This document shows positions 1 to 7,660 of a stretch of 21,448 bases of DNA, in pieces. The stretch covers positions 1 through 21,448 of the forward strand of contig CAYXHZ010000053.1 in assembly GCA_964465065.1 (NCBI GenBank). Direction: 5' to 3'. Within the stretch, counting starts at the first letter, position 1, and the number at the start of each line of letters is the position of its first letter. The notes beneath the pieces were generated by a model. That model was not told the DNA's origin, made no database searches, and was given only the letters and a program-made list of their open reading frames with translations. The DNA comes from CAYMND01 sp964465065 (GTDB lineage: Bacteria > Acidobacteriota > Aminicenantia > UBA2199). A program made the translations under genes and the position numbers.

Positions 1-59
1 TGCACTCATGATGTGTCTTGTATTTTAGGACGAAGCGACCGTCAAGTCAAGGTGTGGAC

Positions 60-2114
60 ATGACGGGCTTTTTATGTACATTGGGTAATGATATGCAAAA
101 CTTCGTTTGGCAATCAACAGTCTGGCGCGGATTTTGCGGCATTATCTCCAGAATCGCGATCTCGTGTCTGCTGCTGACGCTCGGCCTCTGCGGTCAGGAT
201 GACTCCGATATTGCCAAGTGGATGGTCATGGAGCTCGAGGAGCTGAGCCAGGTGCGTCTGGTATCGGTAGCGGTCGGTAAAAAAGACTTGTCCGTTCGGG
301 AATCGCCGGGAATCGTCACCTTGATCAGTGCCGCGGATATCGAGAACTCCGGCGCCCGGGACTTGATCGATCTGCTGCGGCTGGTGCCGGGATTCGATTT
401 CGCGGTCGACGTCGAAAGCTCCATCGGTCTGGGCATCCGCGGCAACTGGGCTCACGAAGGCCGGGTCACGATTCTGCTGGATGGTCAGGAACTCAACGAA
501 CTGCATTACGCCACCTTTCCGTTCGGCTTCCACATTCCATTGCAGCTGATCGAACGCATCGAAATCATCCGCGGACCCGGTTCGTCGATTTACGGCGGCT
601 TTGCGGAACTGGCGGTTGTCAAGATCGTCAGCAAATGTCATCCCGGGGACGAACTCTTTGACATTTCCATGGATTACGGGCTGATGTCCCGGACCTACGC
701 CCGCAAGAGCCTGAACCTCACCGCTCGGCGAAAATTGGCCGGGCTGGATCTCAGCCTGGCTCTGTTCGTCGGTCAGGCCAAGCGCAGCCAGGCGGATTAC
801 CGCGACCTTTTCGGTGCCAGCTATTCCATGAAGGACCATTCCTCTGTTCAGAACAGTTTCCTGAACCTGGGATTGGAATACCGGCGTCTTAAGGTCCGCT
901 ACATCATGGATCTTTACGGTTACTGGCTGCAGGATGATTATCGGGAGATCCGGGATGATCCGATCCGCTATTCGTTCGATGCGCATTACCTCGATGTCAG
1001 TTACGAACAGCCGATCGGCGCGACGATGAAACTGAGTCCCCGGATCAATTATTCCTCGCAGTACCCCTACAATTCAACCGGCGCGGAAGCTCAGGGAGAA
1101 GATTTCTACAAGGTCCGGGTCGAGCGTATGAAATTCTCGCTGACTTTTTCAGGCGATGTCAGCAAAAGCCTCTTCATCAACAGCAGTTTCAGCGCACATG
1201 CCGATCGTGGCACGGTTCTGGGTGACACCGACCCCGCCTACTATTTTTTGGGGGCCAGAACGGTGGATTATTCCGGGCACGCCTTTTTTATTCAAACCTT
1301 CTACAAGACGCCGCTGCTCATTTTTTCCACCGGTTTGCGCTACGACCATCACAACCTGTACGGCGACTCTCTGGTGCCCTGGATCGGCTTGAACAAAGTC
1401 TATGACAAACTGTATTTCAAATTCCTGTTCGGCCGGACGACCCGGGTTCCCAGCATGGCCAACATCAACTTGGGCCGGGGCATAGAAAGCGAGAAGTCCA
1501 CTGAATTCGATATCGAGGTCGGCTATCAGGCCAATAAAAATGTGAATTTCAGCGTGAATCTATTCAGTACCGGTATCCGCAACGCCATCGTGTACGGTGT
1601 GGACCCGGACACGGAGGCGGAATTTTACGACAATTCCGGGCGTACCGGTACCTGGGGCGTGGAACTGGAATGCCTCTTGAAAGGGTCTTGGGGCAATCTC
1701 AATGCCAATTACTCGTTTTATCGGGCCTCGAACCGTAAGATGGCAGATTTTTCCGTGCCCGGTGAACCGTTTTTGTTCTTGGGATTCCCGGCGCACAAAC
1801 TGACCGTCGGCGCCAGCTTTGTTGTCAAACCGGGTGTCCGGGTCAACCCGACCCTCGTGTATTATTCCCGACGTTACGGCTACGCCGACAGTCATGCGCA
1901 AGGCGATCCCCCGATCACCGCCTTTTCACCGGTGATTCTGGCCAATGTGTATCTGAAAATCGACAAGTTCATCAGGAATGTGGAATTGGGGTTGGGAATC
2001 TACAATGTCTTCGACCGCCACTGTCCCTTCATCCAACCTTATCGCGGCGGTCACGCGCCGTTGCCGGCAGGGTCACGCGAATTCGCGCTGAAGCTTGTCT
2101 ACAGGCTCGATTGA
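60..2114 (+). CDS. TonB-dependent outer-membrane receptor
   Basis: About 684 aa. A hydrophobic signal segment (around residues 26-45) is followed by a short 'MELEELSQVRLVSVAVGKK' lead-in. Then comes a plug domain with the usual TonB-receptor features: 'SPGIVTLISAADIENSGA', 'DLLRLVPGF', 'GIRG', 'VTILLDGQELNE' and 'IERIEIIRGPGSSIYGG'. The rest is aromatic-rich beta-barrel sequence ending in 'KLVYRLD', a plausible last strand. I see no clear TonB box. The start at 60 has AAGGTG five bases upstream; an ATG at 93 would also keep the signal peptide, and a TTG at 18 opens the frame. This plug resembles receptors that sit next to YfiR/DUF4154 proteins, and such a gene follows here with no gap. The ligand cannot be told from sequence; sensing or uptake are both possible. 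The family call is firm. Confidence 0.9.
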   Translation: MTGFLCTLGNDMQNFVWQSTVWRGFCGIISRIAISCLLLTLGLCGQDDSDIAKWMVMELEELSQVRLVSVAVGKKDLSVRESPGIVTLISAADIENSGARDLIDLLRLVPGFDFAVDVESSIGLGIRGNWAHEGRVTILLDGQELNELHYATFPFGFHIPLQLIERIEIIRGPGSSIYGGFAELAVVKIVSKCHPGDELFDISMDYGLMSRTYARKSLNLTARRKLAGLDLSLALFVGQAKRSQADYRDLFGASYSMKDHSSVQNSFLNLGLEYRRLKVRYIMDLYGYWLQDDYREIRDDPIRYSFDAHYLDVSYEQPIGATMKLSPRINYSSQYPYNSTGAEAQGEDFYKVRVERMKFSLTFSGDVSKSLFINSSFSAHADRGTVLGDTDPAYYFLGARTVDYSGHAFFIQTFYKTPLLIFSTGLRYDHHNLYGDSLVPWIGLNKVYDKLYFKFLFGRTTRVPSMANINLGRGIESEKSTEFDIEVGYQANKNVNFSVNLFSTGIRNAIVYGVDPDTEAEFYDNSGRTGTWGVELECLLKGSWGNLNANYSFYRASNRKMADFSVPGEPFLFLGFPAHKLTVGASFVVKPGVRVNPTLVYYSRRYGYADSHAQGDPPITAFSPVILANVYLKIDKFIRNVELGLGIYNVFDRHCPFIQPYRGGHAPLPAGSREFALKLVYRLD

Positions 2115-2115
2115 G

Positions 2116-2652
2116 ATGGGCAATACGCGGCCGGGCATGAAAAAAATCATCGTCGGGGTCCTGCTGCTGCTGACTGTCGCCGGAGTCTGGTCCATGGAGG
2201 CCTGCCCGAGTACGATGCAGGCCGTGCTGACCGTCAAGATCATTCCGTTCATAAAGGAGTATCAAACTTCGCAGACTTTCTTTCAGATCACCATCGGTGT
2301 GTACGGTGACAACGAAATCGCAGCGCATCTTCAGGCCGCTGCACAAAGATCGGCAGTCAAGATTTTTGTCGTCGTCATCTCCAAAACCGATCCCGTTCTG
2401 GATGGTCTGCAAATCGTTTACATACCCTATGGAACGTCGCCGACAGCCATGAAAAGCATCAGCCGTCAGGCCAAGCAGAAAAAAATCCTGACGGTTTGCG
2501 GGGACCCGTACGCCGCTTTGAGCCAGAACTTGAGCTTGTCGTTTTACGTCTACGATGAGAAGCCCAAGATTCTCATCAACATGAAATCGTCCCGGCTGGA
2601 AGGGGTGTCTTTCTCCTCCCGGGTGCTTCGCCTGGCGGACCTGCGCGATTGA
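2116..2652 (+). CDS. YfiR/HmsC-like periplasmic protein (DUF4154)
   Basis: About 178 aa, or 171 aa if translation starts at the ATG at 2137. The signal peptide 'MKKIIVGVLLLLTVAGVWS' directs it to the periplasm. The mature part follows the DUF4154 pattern: 'VKIIPFIKEY' near the start, 'ITIGVYGDNEIAAHL', then 'LDGLQIVYIPYGTS', 'KKILTVCGDPYAA' and the typical end 'KILINMKSSRLEGVSFSSRVLRLADL'. In Pseudomonas, YfiR is a periplasmic inhibitor of the diguanylate cyclase YfiN. Here the gene starts one base after the receptor stop codon, so the two are probably translationally coupled. Neither candidate start has a good Shine-Dalgarno sequence. The disulfide cysteines of Pseudomonas YfiR are not all present; I see one near the N-terminus and one in 'VCGD'. 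The role in c-di-GMP control is inferred. Confidence 0.83.
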   Translation: MGNTRPGMKKIIVGVLLLLTVAGVWSMEACPSTMQAVLTVKIIPFIKEYQTSQTFFQITIGVYGDNEIAAHLQAAAQRSAVKIFVVVISKTDPVLDGLQIVYIPYGTSPTAMKSISRQAKQKKILTVCGDPYAALSQNLSLSFYVYDEKPKILINMKSSRLEGVSFSSRVLRLADLRD

Positions 2653-2659
2653 AATCCTC

Positions 2660-2688
2660 TTGATTTCCGCACACGATCACCATAAAAT
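2660..2688 (+). promoter_or_regulatory. Candidate sigma70 promoter for the DUF6683-like gene
   Basis: TTGATT (2660-2665), a 17-bp spacer and TAAAAT (2683-2688). The predicted transcription start, about 7 nt after the -10, falls on the ATG at 2695, and no Shine-Dalgarno sequence precedes that ATG. This would give a leaderless transcript. Found by eye only. Confidence 0.5.
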
Positions 2689-2694
2689 CGGCAT

Positions 2695-3414
2695 ATGATA
2701 CAAACCAACAAGGCTCAGATTGCCGTCTTTCTGCTGCTGCTTCCCTCGTTCGCCTTCGCCCAGTTCCGGGATATGTGGGGCACGCAATGGAACAATCCGG
2801 TATCCAGTTTCATCGGTTCCAGTATCTACTGGAAGACCATGACTCACAAGCCGAAAAAACAGGCGTCGCCATCTGCGCAACCTGATCACCGAACCTCGTC
2901 TACAGCGGCTGCCAAGGTGAGTTTCAGTCCGGATCCGCATCATGTCATGACCGACCGCCTGGCGGCTTCTTTCAGCGATAAAGCCGACGAAAGAAAAGAA
3001 CTGGCCGCGGTTTTCACACAGTTTCTGGACTTGTTCAACGGACAGATCGCCAGCGGTGAGGATCGCTTCAATGTCGCCAGTGCCGCTGCATTTTTTATAG
3101 TCAGCACCTATACGGCCGCCTGCGGCAGGGAGGTCGGCGATCAAGAATTGGCGGCTCTGCGTGACGCCCTGCAGATCAATCTGGCCGGGCATCAATCCTT
3201 CCAACGGCAATCGGCCCGCCAGCGTCAGGAACTTTACGAGAGTCTGATCATCTTCGCCCTGCTGGCCCGCTACGGGTACCAGGAAGGCCTGGAGAAGGGC
3301 GATAAACTTCAGATGCAGCGCTTCCGGGATTTTGCCGGCGAAAGTCTGAAAGCGGTACTGGGAGTCAAACCGGAGCAGATGGTCTTCACGGCTGCCGGTC
3401 TGGAATATCGCTGA
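2695..3414 (+). CDS. Secreted DUF6683-like protein
   Basis: 239 aa. A Sec signal peptide ('MIQTNKAQIAVFLLLLPSFA', then FA) with a likely AFA cleavage site precedes a low-complexity linker rich in S, A, K and H (about residues 50-80). An alpha-helical domain fills the rest. The helices carry 'ASAAAFFIVSTYTAACGREV', 'LAALRDALQINLAGH', 'RQELYESLIIFALLARYGYQ' and 'FAGESLKAVLGVKP', a layout I associate with the DUF6683 family, which has no known function. It follows the YfiR-like gene by 42 bp on the same strand but seems to have its own promoter. Its 3' end overlaps the convergent diguanylate cyclase gene by 29 bp. The start is fixed by the signal peptide. The family assignment is from memory and moderate; secretion is well supported. 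Confidence 0.72.
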   Translation: MIQTNKAQIAVFLLLLPSFAFAQFRDMWGTQWNNPVSSFIGSSIYWKTMTHKPKKQASPSAQPDHRTSSTAAAKVSFSPDPHHVMTDRLAASFSDKADERKELAAVFTQFLDLFNGQIASGEDRFNVASAAAFFIVSTYTAACGREVGDQELAALRDALQINLAGHQSFQRQSARQRQELYESLIIFALLARYGYQEGLEKGDKLQMQRFRDFAGESLKAVLGVKPEQMVFTAAGLEYR

Positions 3415-5026
3415 CAGGAACAGCCGGTTCGGTACGGTTGCGCCCCTTCCTCTTGGCCGAATAGAGCGCCTCGTCGGCGGCCTTGATCAACTCGTCCTGG
3501 GTCCTGCCGTGATCTGGGTAGCAGGCCGCGCCGATGGATACGTTGACCCGACCGATGACGAGCGAACCCGACTTCATGTCGACCGCATGCAGACGCTCGT
3601 GGATTTTGGCGGCCACGCTCAGACTTTCGGGCAGATCGGTTTCCGGCAACAGAATGACAAATTCCTCGCCTCCGTACCGGCACAGGATGTCTTCGCTGCG
3701 CAGCACCTGTAACAGGAGCCTGCCCAGTTCACTGAGTACGGCGTCGCCGGCATCGTGACCGAAACTGTCGTTGAGCTTTTTGAAATGGTCCACATCCAGC
3801 ATCAGGATGCCGATTGGTTTGTGACGGCGGGCGGAGCGGCTCAATTCGCTCTCGAAAAATTCCTGCAGGAAACGGCGGTTGTACAAGCCGGTCAGACTGT
3901 CCCGGGTGGCCTGGTTGCGCAGGCTCTCCTGAAGCTGCAGGTTGGCCATGGCCAGGCCGGTGTGTTCGACGATGGCCGCAGCCAGGTTGCGGTTTTCGGG
4001 ACTGAAGGTTTCGAGACGGCCGGCGATGTGCATGACTCCGATGGTCTCGCCCTGGGCCATCAGCGGAATACAGAGCATGGTCTGGTCTGCCGGACCGTTG
4101 CCGTGGGTGCAGGAGACGATACCGTTTTCCGAAAAATGGCTCTTGCCGGTACGCAGTCCCCAGCAGTCCCGTGACTGAAAAAACCTGTCGCCCTGCCAGT
4201 CGCCGTTCCAGGTGACGGTGACTTCCAGGACGTTCCGGGAGGCCCGGTACAAAGACAGCGCTCCGAAAAAATCCGGCAGCATGCGTTTCCCGGCCCGGCC
4301 GACGATTTCGAAGGCCTCCTCACGTGATTTGCAGGCTGTCAGCATGGTTCCGAGCTGGTGCAGCATGGCGATCTGACTGGTCCGTTCCTGCACCCGCTGC
4401 TCGAGCAGCTCCTGGTCTTTTCGGACGCGCTGGTTGATGAAGTTGATGGACAGAAGGCTTATGACCAGGGTCATCAGCAAAATGATGATGTACAGGACGA
4501 TCATGACCACCCGTTGCGCAAGCAGATCGTGATGCAGGACGGAACTGGGTCTGGCGGTGCGGATATATCCGGAGTTGAAGAGGGTCCGGTACTGGATGGC
4601 GGCAAACAGCATGTCGGCTTTCAAGGGAACGCTCGTTCGTTCGAAAATTCCCATACCCCGTTGGCTGGCGTTGCGGATTTCCGGTAGCGACAGTTCGCTG
4701 TCGGCTTGCTGCAATTCCAGTTTGGACAAATTACTGTCGGCCAGGTAACGGCCGTCGTTGTCCAGGATGCTGATCCGGGTTTGCGACACCGAGGCCATCA
4801 TGTTGGCGATATCGGCCAGTTCTTCAGGCGTGGCGCGATGGTTCAGAAAACTGATTGACTGTTCGCAGAGCTTGGCCAGTTGGACCAATTCGAGCTCGTG
4901 GAGCCTGCGCAGCGAATCGGCGTATTGAAAGTGCAGGATCAGGCCGGAGATCACGAAGAGAATGGTGGTGAGCAGCGGAGGTATGAAAACAGCCCATGTG
5001 TTGAAATGTCTGAATATCCGGATCAT
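3386..5026 (-). CDS. Membrane diguanylate cyclase: PhoR-like sensor, GAF, GGDEF
   Basis: 546 aa. One transmembrane helix lies near residues 11-33 and a second near 172-196. Between them is a roughly 135-residue periplasmic domain whose pattern ('SQTRISILDNDGRYLADS', 'EIRNASQRGMGIFER', 'MLFAAIQY') resembles the PhoR-type Cache fold. A short coiled linker (200-220) leads to a GAF domain (about 225-365), then a complete GGDEF domain (about 375-540). The domain has 'DSLTGLYNRRFL', 'DVDHFKKLNDSFGHDAGD', the active-site motif GGEEF at 452-456 and the inhibitory I-site RSED at 443-446, five residues before it. It should make c-di-GMP from GTP and be subject to product inhibition. The start has GGAA about 8 nt upstream. 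The neighbouring YfiR-like gene suggests that periplasmic signals control it; this is inference. Confidence 0.93.
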   Translation of the reverse strand: MIRIFRHFNTWAVFIPPLLTTILFVISGLILHFQYADSLRRLHELELVQLAKLCEQSISFLNHRATPEELADIANMMASVSQTRISILDNDGRYLADSNLSKLELQQADSELSLPEIRNASQRGMGIFERTSVPLKADMLFAAIQYRTLFNSGYIRTARPSSVLHHDLLAQRVVMIVLYIIILLMTLVISLLSINFINQRVRKDQELLEQRVQERTSQIAMLHQLGTMLTACKSREEAFEIVGRAGKRMLPDFFGALSLYRASRNVLEVTVTWNGDWQGDRFFQSRDCWGLRTGKSHFSENGIVSCTHGNGPADQTMLCIPLMAQGETIGVMHIAGRLETFSPENRNLAAAIVEHTGLAMANLQLQESLRNQATRDSLTGLYNRRFLQEFFESELSRSARRHKPIGILMLDVDHFKKLNDSFGHDAGDAVLSELGRLLLQVLRSEDILCRYGGEEFVILLPETDLPESLSVAAKIHERLHAVDMKSGSLVIGRVNVSIGAACYPDHGRTQDELIKAADEALYSAKRKGRNRTEPAVPVSDIPDRQP

Positions 5027-5183
5027 TATCGCATTTCCGTTTACTTCATCAATAATATGTATTTATTCGCCAAAAAAAACAGATCGGTCTTTTTCTTGAC
5101 AACCCGGCTCGACGCCGGCATACATGCCCTGGACCCTTTGTCCCAGCGCCGACTGTTTTTGCGTCAGAAGCGCTCGCCTGTGA
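5027..5183. other. A+T-rich divergent intergenic region
   Basis: The stretch from about 5030 to 5095 is much richer in A and T than the flanking genes and probably holds the promoter of the minus-strand cyclase gene, although I could not choose unambiguous hexamers. On the plus strand, TTGACA (5096-5101), 17 bp and CATACA (5119-5124) is a second, weaker promoter candidate for the Tat protein gene. A 57-codon plus-strand frame (5058-5230) crosses the region but has no ribosome-binding site. Confidence 0.4.
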
Positions 5184-5213
5184 TTGACTCCGGGGTGCTC
5201 ATGTTTCTACAAT
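5184..5213 (+). promoter_or_regulatory. Strong sigma70-like promoter for the QueG-like gene
   Basis: TTGACT (5184-5189), an 18-bp spacer and TACAAT (5208-5213): five of six bases match in each hexamer. Transcription would start near 5220, giving a leader of about 48 nt that carries the Shine-Dalgarno sequence GGAG at 5258-5261. Confidence 0.6.
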
Positions 5214-5267
5214 CGCTATGGGAACGATGAGCGCTCCCTGTCACGGGAGTTGATTGTGGAGATGAAA

Positions 5268-6290
5268 ATGACAAATAGACGGGAGTTTTTAAAAAACACC
5301 ATCTGGGCGGGTGCCTTGCTGTACGCGAGCCCGCGCAGACTGTTGTCCCTGGAACGGGCGGCGCTGACGCTCGATTCGGTCGATTTTCCGTACCGCTACA
5401 AGACCGTGTCGGTCAGCCATGTCAGGGAGGTCGGGGAGTGGATGAGCAGACTGGACCGGGACGGTAAACTGAGCGGCAACGAAACCTTCCGCAAATATAT
5501 CGGCGCATTTGTCTACGAATACGAGAAAGTGGCCGCTGACGCCAAATCGCTGATCGTTCTGGCCATTCCCCAGAACATCATATCCGTGGTGTTTCGCAAG
5601 GGCGGTCAGGCCTACGAGGTGATCACTCCCAGCGGTTACTTTTCGGATGGGTTGAAACGTGACGATATCATGGCCCGGCTCAAGAAGGACATTTTAAAAG
5701 GTCCCGGAGCCGTCCTCTACCCCGGCCCGCGTCTTCCCCTCAAGACCTTTGCCGTCCGCAGCGGTCTGGCCAAGTACGGCCGCAACAACATTACCTATGT
5801 GGAAGGCGAATACGGCAGCGTCCACCGCCTGGGCGGTTATTACACCAATATGGAACTTCCCGACAACTGGGGACCGGTCCTGGCCATGAAAAAATGCCAG
5901 AACTGCATGATCTGCCGCAGCAACTGTCCGACGAAGGCCATCGGAACCGATAATTTCGTCATCGATGTCGGCAAGTGCATCACCTTGTACAACGAAACGT
6001 CCGATCCGATGCCGGCCTGGGTGGACGCCAAGGCCCACAACGCCCTGGCCGGCTGCAACCGCTGCCAGGAGAAATGTCCGGGCAACACCCAGGCTTACAA
6101 ACGGATCGAACGCTTGGCCGAGCTCGACGAGGCCGAAACCGAGTGTATTCTAAGCCTGAGTCAGGACAAGGCGCTGCAGGAATCGGTCGTCAGGAAACTG
6201 AACCGCTTCCTGGGCGGACCCGAGGATATCGCCTACCTTTCTCAAAATCTGAAACTGGTTCTGCCCAACGTCAGCGCTCAGTCGGCGTAA
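5268..6290 (+). CDS. Tat-exported double-[4Fe-4S] protein, QueG/reductive-dehalogenase-like
   Basis: 340 aa. The start at 5268 has GGAG six bases upstream; an ATG at 5262 lies too close to it. The N-terminus 'MTNRREFLKNTIWAGALL' is a twin-arginine signal (RRxFLK), so the folded metalloprotein is probably exported. The centre has 'KTFAVRSGLAKYGRNN', 'YGSVHRLGGYYTN', the equivalent of the QueG block 'AGLGxxGKN...GSxxxLGxxxT'. Two [4Fe-4S] sites follow: C210-x2-C213-x2-C216-x3-C220-P, then C237, C263-x2-C266-x3-C270-P. In QueG and RdhA, clusters of this type sit next to a cobalamin. At 340 aa it is shorter than typical reductive dehalogenases (about 450-500 aa), and cytoplasmic QueG has no Tat signal. 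It may be an exported reductase or electron-transfer protein. Cobalamin binding and substrate are unknown. It stands alone, convergent with the next gene. Confidence 0.85.
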   Translation: MTNRREFLKNTIWAGALLYASPRRLLSLERAALTLDSVDFPYRYKTVSVSHVREVGEWMSRLDRDGKLSGNETFRKYIGAFVYEYEKVAADAKSLIVLAIPQNIISVVFRKGGQAYEVITPSGYFSDGLKRDDIMARLKKDILKGPGAVLYPGPRLPLKTFAVRSGLAKYGRNNITYVEGEYGSVHRLGGYYTNMELPDNWGPVLAMKKCQNCMICRSNCPTKAIGTDNFVIDVGKCITLYNETSDPMPAWVDAKAHNALAGCNRCQEKCPGNTQAYKRIERLAELDEAETECILSLSQDKALQESVVRKLNRFLGGPEDIAYLSQNLKLVLPNVSAQSA

Positions 6291-6309
6291 CATTATCCGA
6301 AAGAGTCGT

Positions 6310-7356
6310 TCAGCCTCGATAATCGAGAGCCGGGTTAAGTTTGGTTTCGGCCGTACCAACTTTTAGGACAGCATAAGTGATCCGGTTGAATGGATTATTT
6401 GACGGGGATTTCAAGAATTCCTGCAAGTCCATGTCCTGTGGCTTGAGCAACCCGAAAGCCCCCATATACTCAGGTTTATTTTCTAGAATTATTGGGTAGT
6501 CCCGTCCTCTGGCCAACAGACAGAACCCTGGATTCATCACACCGACGTTGATGTTGGGTACACCGGCTGTGAAGGTGTCGCGGGCCCGGGCTGTCAGTGC
6601 CAATGTCAGCGGTCTGCTCTTGAACAGTACTTTTGGGTTGGATTTGTCCAGACGGTTGAGAAGCTCGTCTAGGAAACCGATGGCCTGGCCGGTAATGGCA
6701 GGGAAGCCAATGGCTGAGGTCAGGGCTTTTCCGGTACCGGACTGAAGGAAGGAGAATATTTTCTGCCACCATTTGGGCTCGCTGTGTTTGACTACTTCAA
6801 ATGACAATCGGCCCAGACCGCCCGGGATTTCGACCGGTCGCCTGGAAAAGGCTTCGTTGAAATCGGTTTTGAGATCTTTGCCTTCGCTGGGTTTTTTCTT
6901 GAAGCTGTCGTAGAGATTCAAACCGGCGGCGATAGACCAGAAGACAGTGTTCAGCGGCGAGTCTGAATTCGAATCTTTGCCAAGGTCCAGTCGCAGGGTG
7001 GCCCGGGTATTCTTGTCGACATCTTCGTCACTGCCGACACAGAACGCCGCCATCTGTACAATGGCCAATGCGTCCGGCTTGTCCAGGCTGCCTTGCTGGC
7101 TGGGGACGACCTCGGATGTGTCGAGCAGAGTCGGTCCATTCGGATCCTGGTTGAATTGAAACAGAACAAACTGATCGCCGATGTCCTGCTCGGATATCAA
7201 TGTTCCGCGATCGGTGGCAAAAGAAAGAATCTGCTTGTCGCGGGCTTTGACCAGGGTACCGTAATCCGGACTCCCGATCAATTCCAGTGCCCGATCTCGT
7301 TGTACATGGACCAACGAATTGATTGTCTCTTGTCGGAATTCCCCGAAATATTTCAT
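6310..7356 (-). CDS. Uncharacterised 348-aa protein, last gene of orphan operon
   Basis: I do not recognise the family. The start at 7356 has GAGGAG six bases upstream, an ideal ribosome-binding site that overlaps the stop of the preceding 55-aa gene. There is no signal peptide. Visible features are a soluble N-terminal half with 'QFVLFQFNQDPNGP'; a short apolar stretch at 137-148; a tryptophan-containing amphipathic to hydrophobic stretch at 195-230 ('KWWQKIFSFLQSGTGKALTS', then AIGFPAITGQAIGFLDELL); and a C-terminal beta-like region with 'RPLTLALTARARDTFTAG' and 'NINVGVMNPGFCLLARGRDY'. The DNA is A+T-richer than neighbouring genes (82 G+C in 180 bases at 6361-6540), a possible sign of transfer. 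The frame is open up to an ATG at 7527, which would give 405 aa. It ends 20 bp from the convergent QueG-like gene. Confidence 0.72.
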   Translation of the reverse strand: MKYFGEFRQETINSLVHVQRDRALELIGSPDYGTLVKARDKQILSFATDRGTLISEQDIGDQFVLFQFNQDPNGPTLLDTSEVVPSQQGSLDKPDALAIVQMAAFCVGSDEDVDKNTRATLRLDLGKDSNSDSPLNTVFWSIAAGLNLYDSFKKKPSEGKDLKTDFNEAFSRRPVEIPGGLGRLSFEVVKHSEPKWWQKIFSFLQSGTGKALTSAIGFPAITGQAIGFLDELLNRLDKSNPKVLFKSRPLTLALTARARDTFTAGVPNINVGVMNPGFCLLARGRDYPIILENKPEYMGAFGLLKPQDMDLQEFLKSPSNNPFNRITYAVLKVGTAETKLNPALDYRG

Positions 7357-7366
7357 TGTCGGCTCC

Positions 7367-7534
7367 TCACTGAATCGAACCGCCAATTGCATGGAGAACG
7401 TTGGCTTTATGGGTTCTCCAATGACAGCTGTGTTTGCGGCGGTCAAAGAAGGAGCAGGCCGGGCAATGTAATATTTGCATGCTGTCGGCACGATCGGTCC
7501 AAGCCCGTTCGTACCGCCCCCGTTCATCGTCCAT
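7367..7534 (-). CDS. Small 55-aa cysteine-containing protein
   Basis: 55 codons starting at an ATG with GGAAGGAG five bases upstream, a near-perfect Shine-Dalgarno sequence. The central 'MQILHCPACSFFDRRKHSCH' has a CxxC pair followed by a third cysteine and a histidine (C-x2-C-x8-C-H), which could bind zinc. The stop codon lies inside the ribosome-binding site of the 348-aa gene, an arrangement typical of translational coupling. The same DNA is also open in the frame of the 348-aa gene (as an N-terminal extension from 7527). I prefer two genes because each start has a well-placed Shine-Dalgarno sequence, whereas the 7527 start lies 12 nt from the nearest one. The function is unknown. Confidence 0.55.
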   Translation of the reverse strand: MDDERGRYERAWTDRADSMQILHCPACSFFDRRKHSCHWRTHKANVLHAIGGSIQ

Positions 7535-7582
7535 GCCTGCTCCTTCCACCTTTAAATCTTGTGGCCCGAAAATTAAAGTTAA

Positions 7583-7611
7583 CGGCCCTCCCGGAGGGAA
7601 GCGGCCCTCCG
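7583..7611 (-). repeat. Direct repeat and hairpin in orphan-operon intercistronic region
   Basis: CGGCCCTCC occurs at 7583-7591 and again at 7602-7610. Between them CGGAGGG (7592-7598) pairs with CCCTCCG (7605-7611) to form a 7-bp G/C stem with a 6-nt loop. It lies between the secreted-protein gene and the 55-aa gene. No U tract follows it on the minus strand, so it could be a processing, pausing or stability element rather than a terminator. Confidence 0.5.
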
Positions 7612-7660
7612 CCCGTATGGGTTGTGGCATCACCCATGTATTTGTAGCAGTCGTTTTCAC

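Noticed and set aside
5058..5230. 57-codon plus-strand ORF in the cyclase/QueG-like intergenic region
   Set aside because: It has no ribosome-binding site and runs through both promoter candidates of the QueG-like gene.
6315..6327. CTCGATAATCGAG inverted repeat near the end of the 348-aa gene as a terminator
   Set aside because: It has a one-base centre, lies inside codons and has no T tract; it cannot form a normal RNA hairpin loop.
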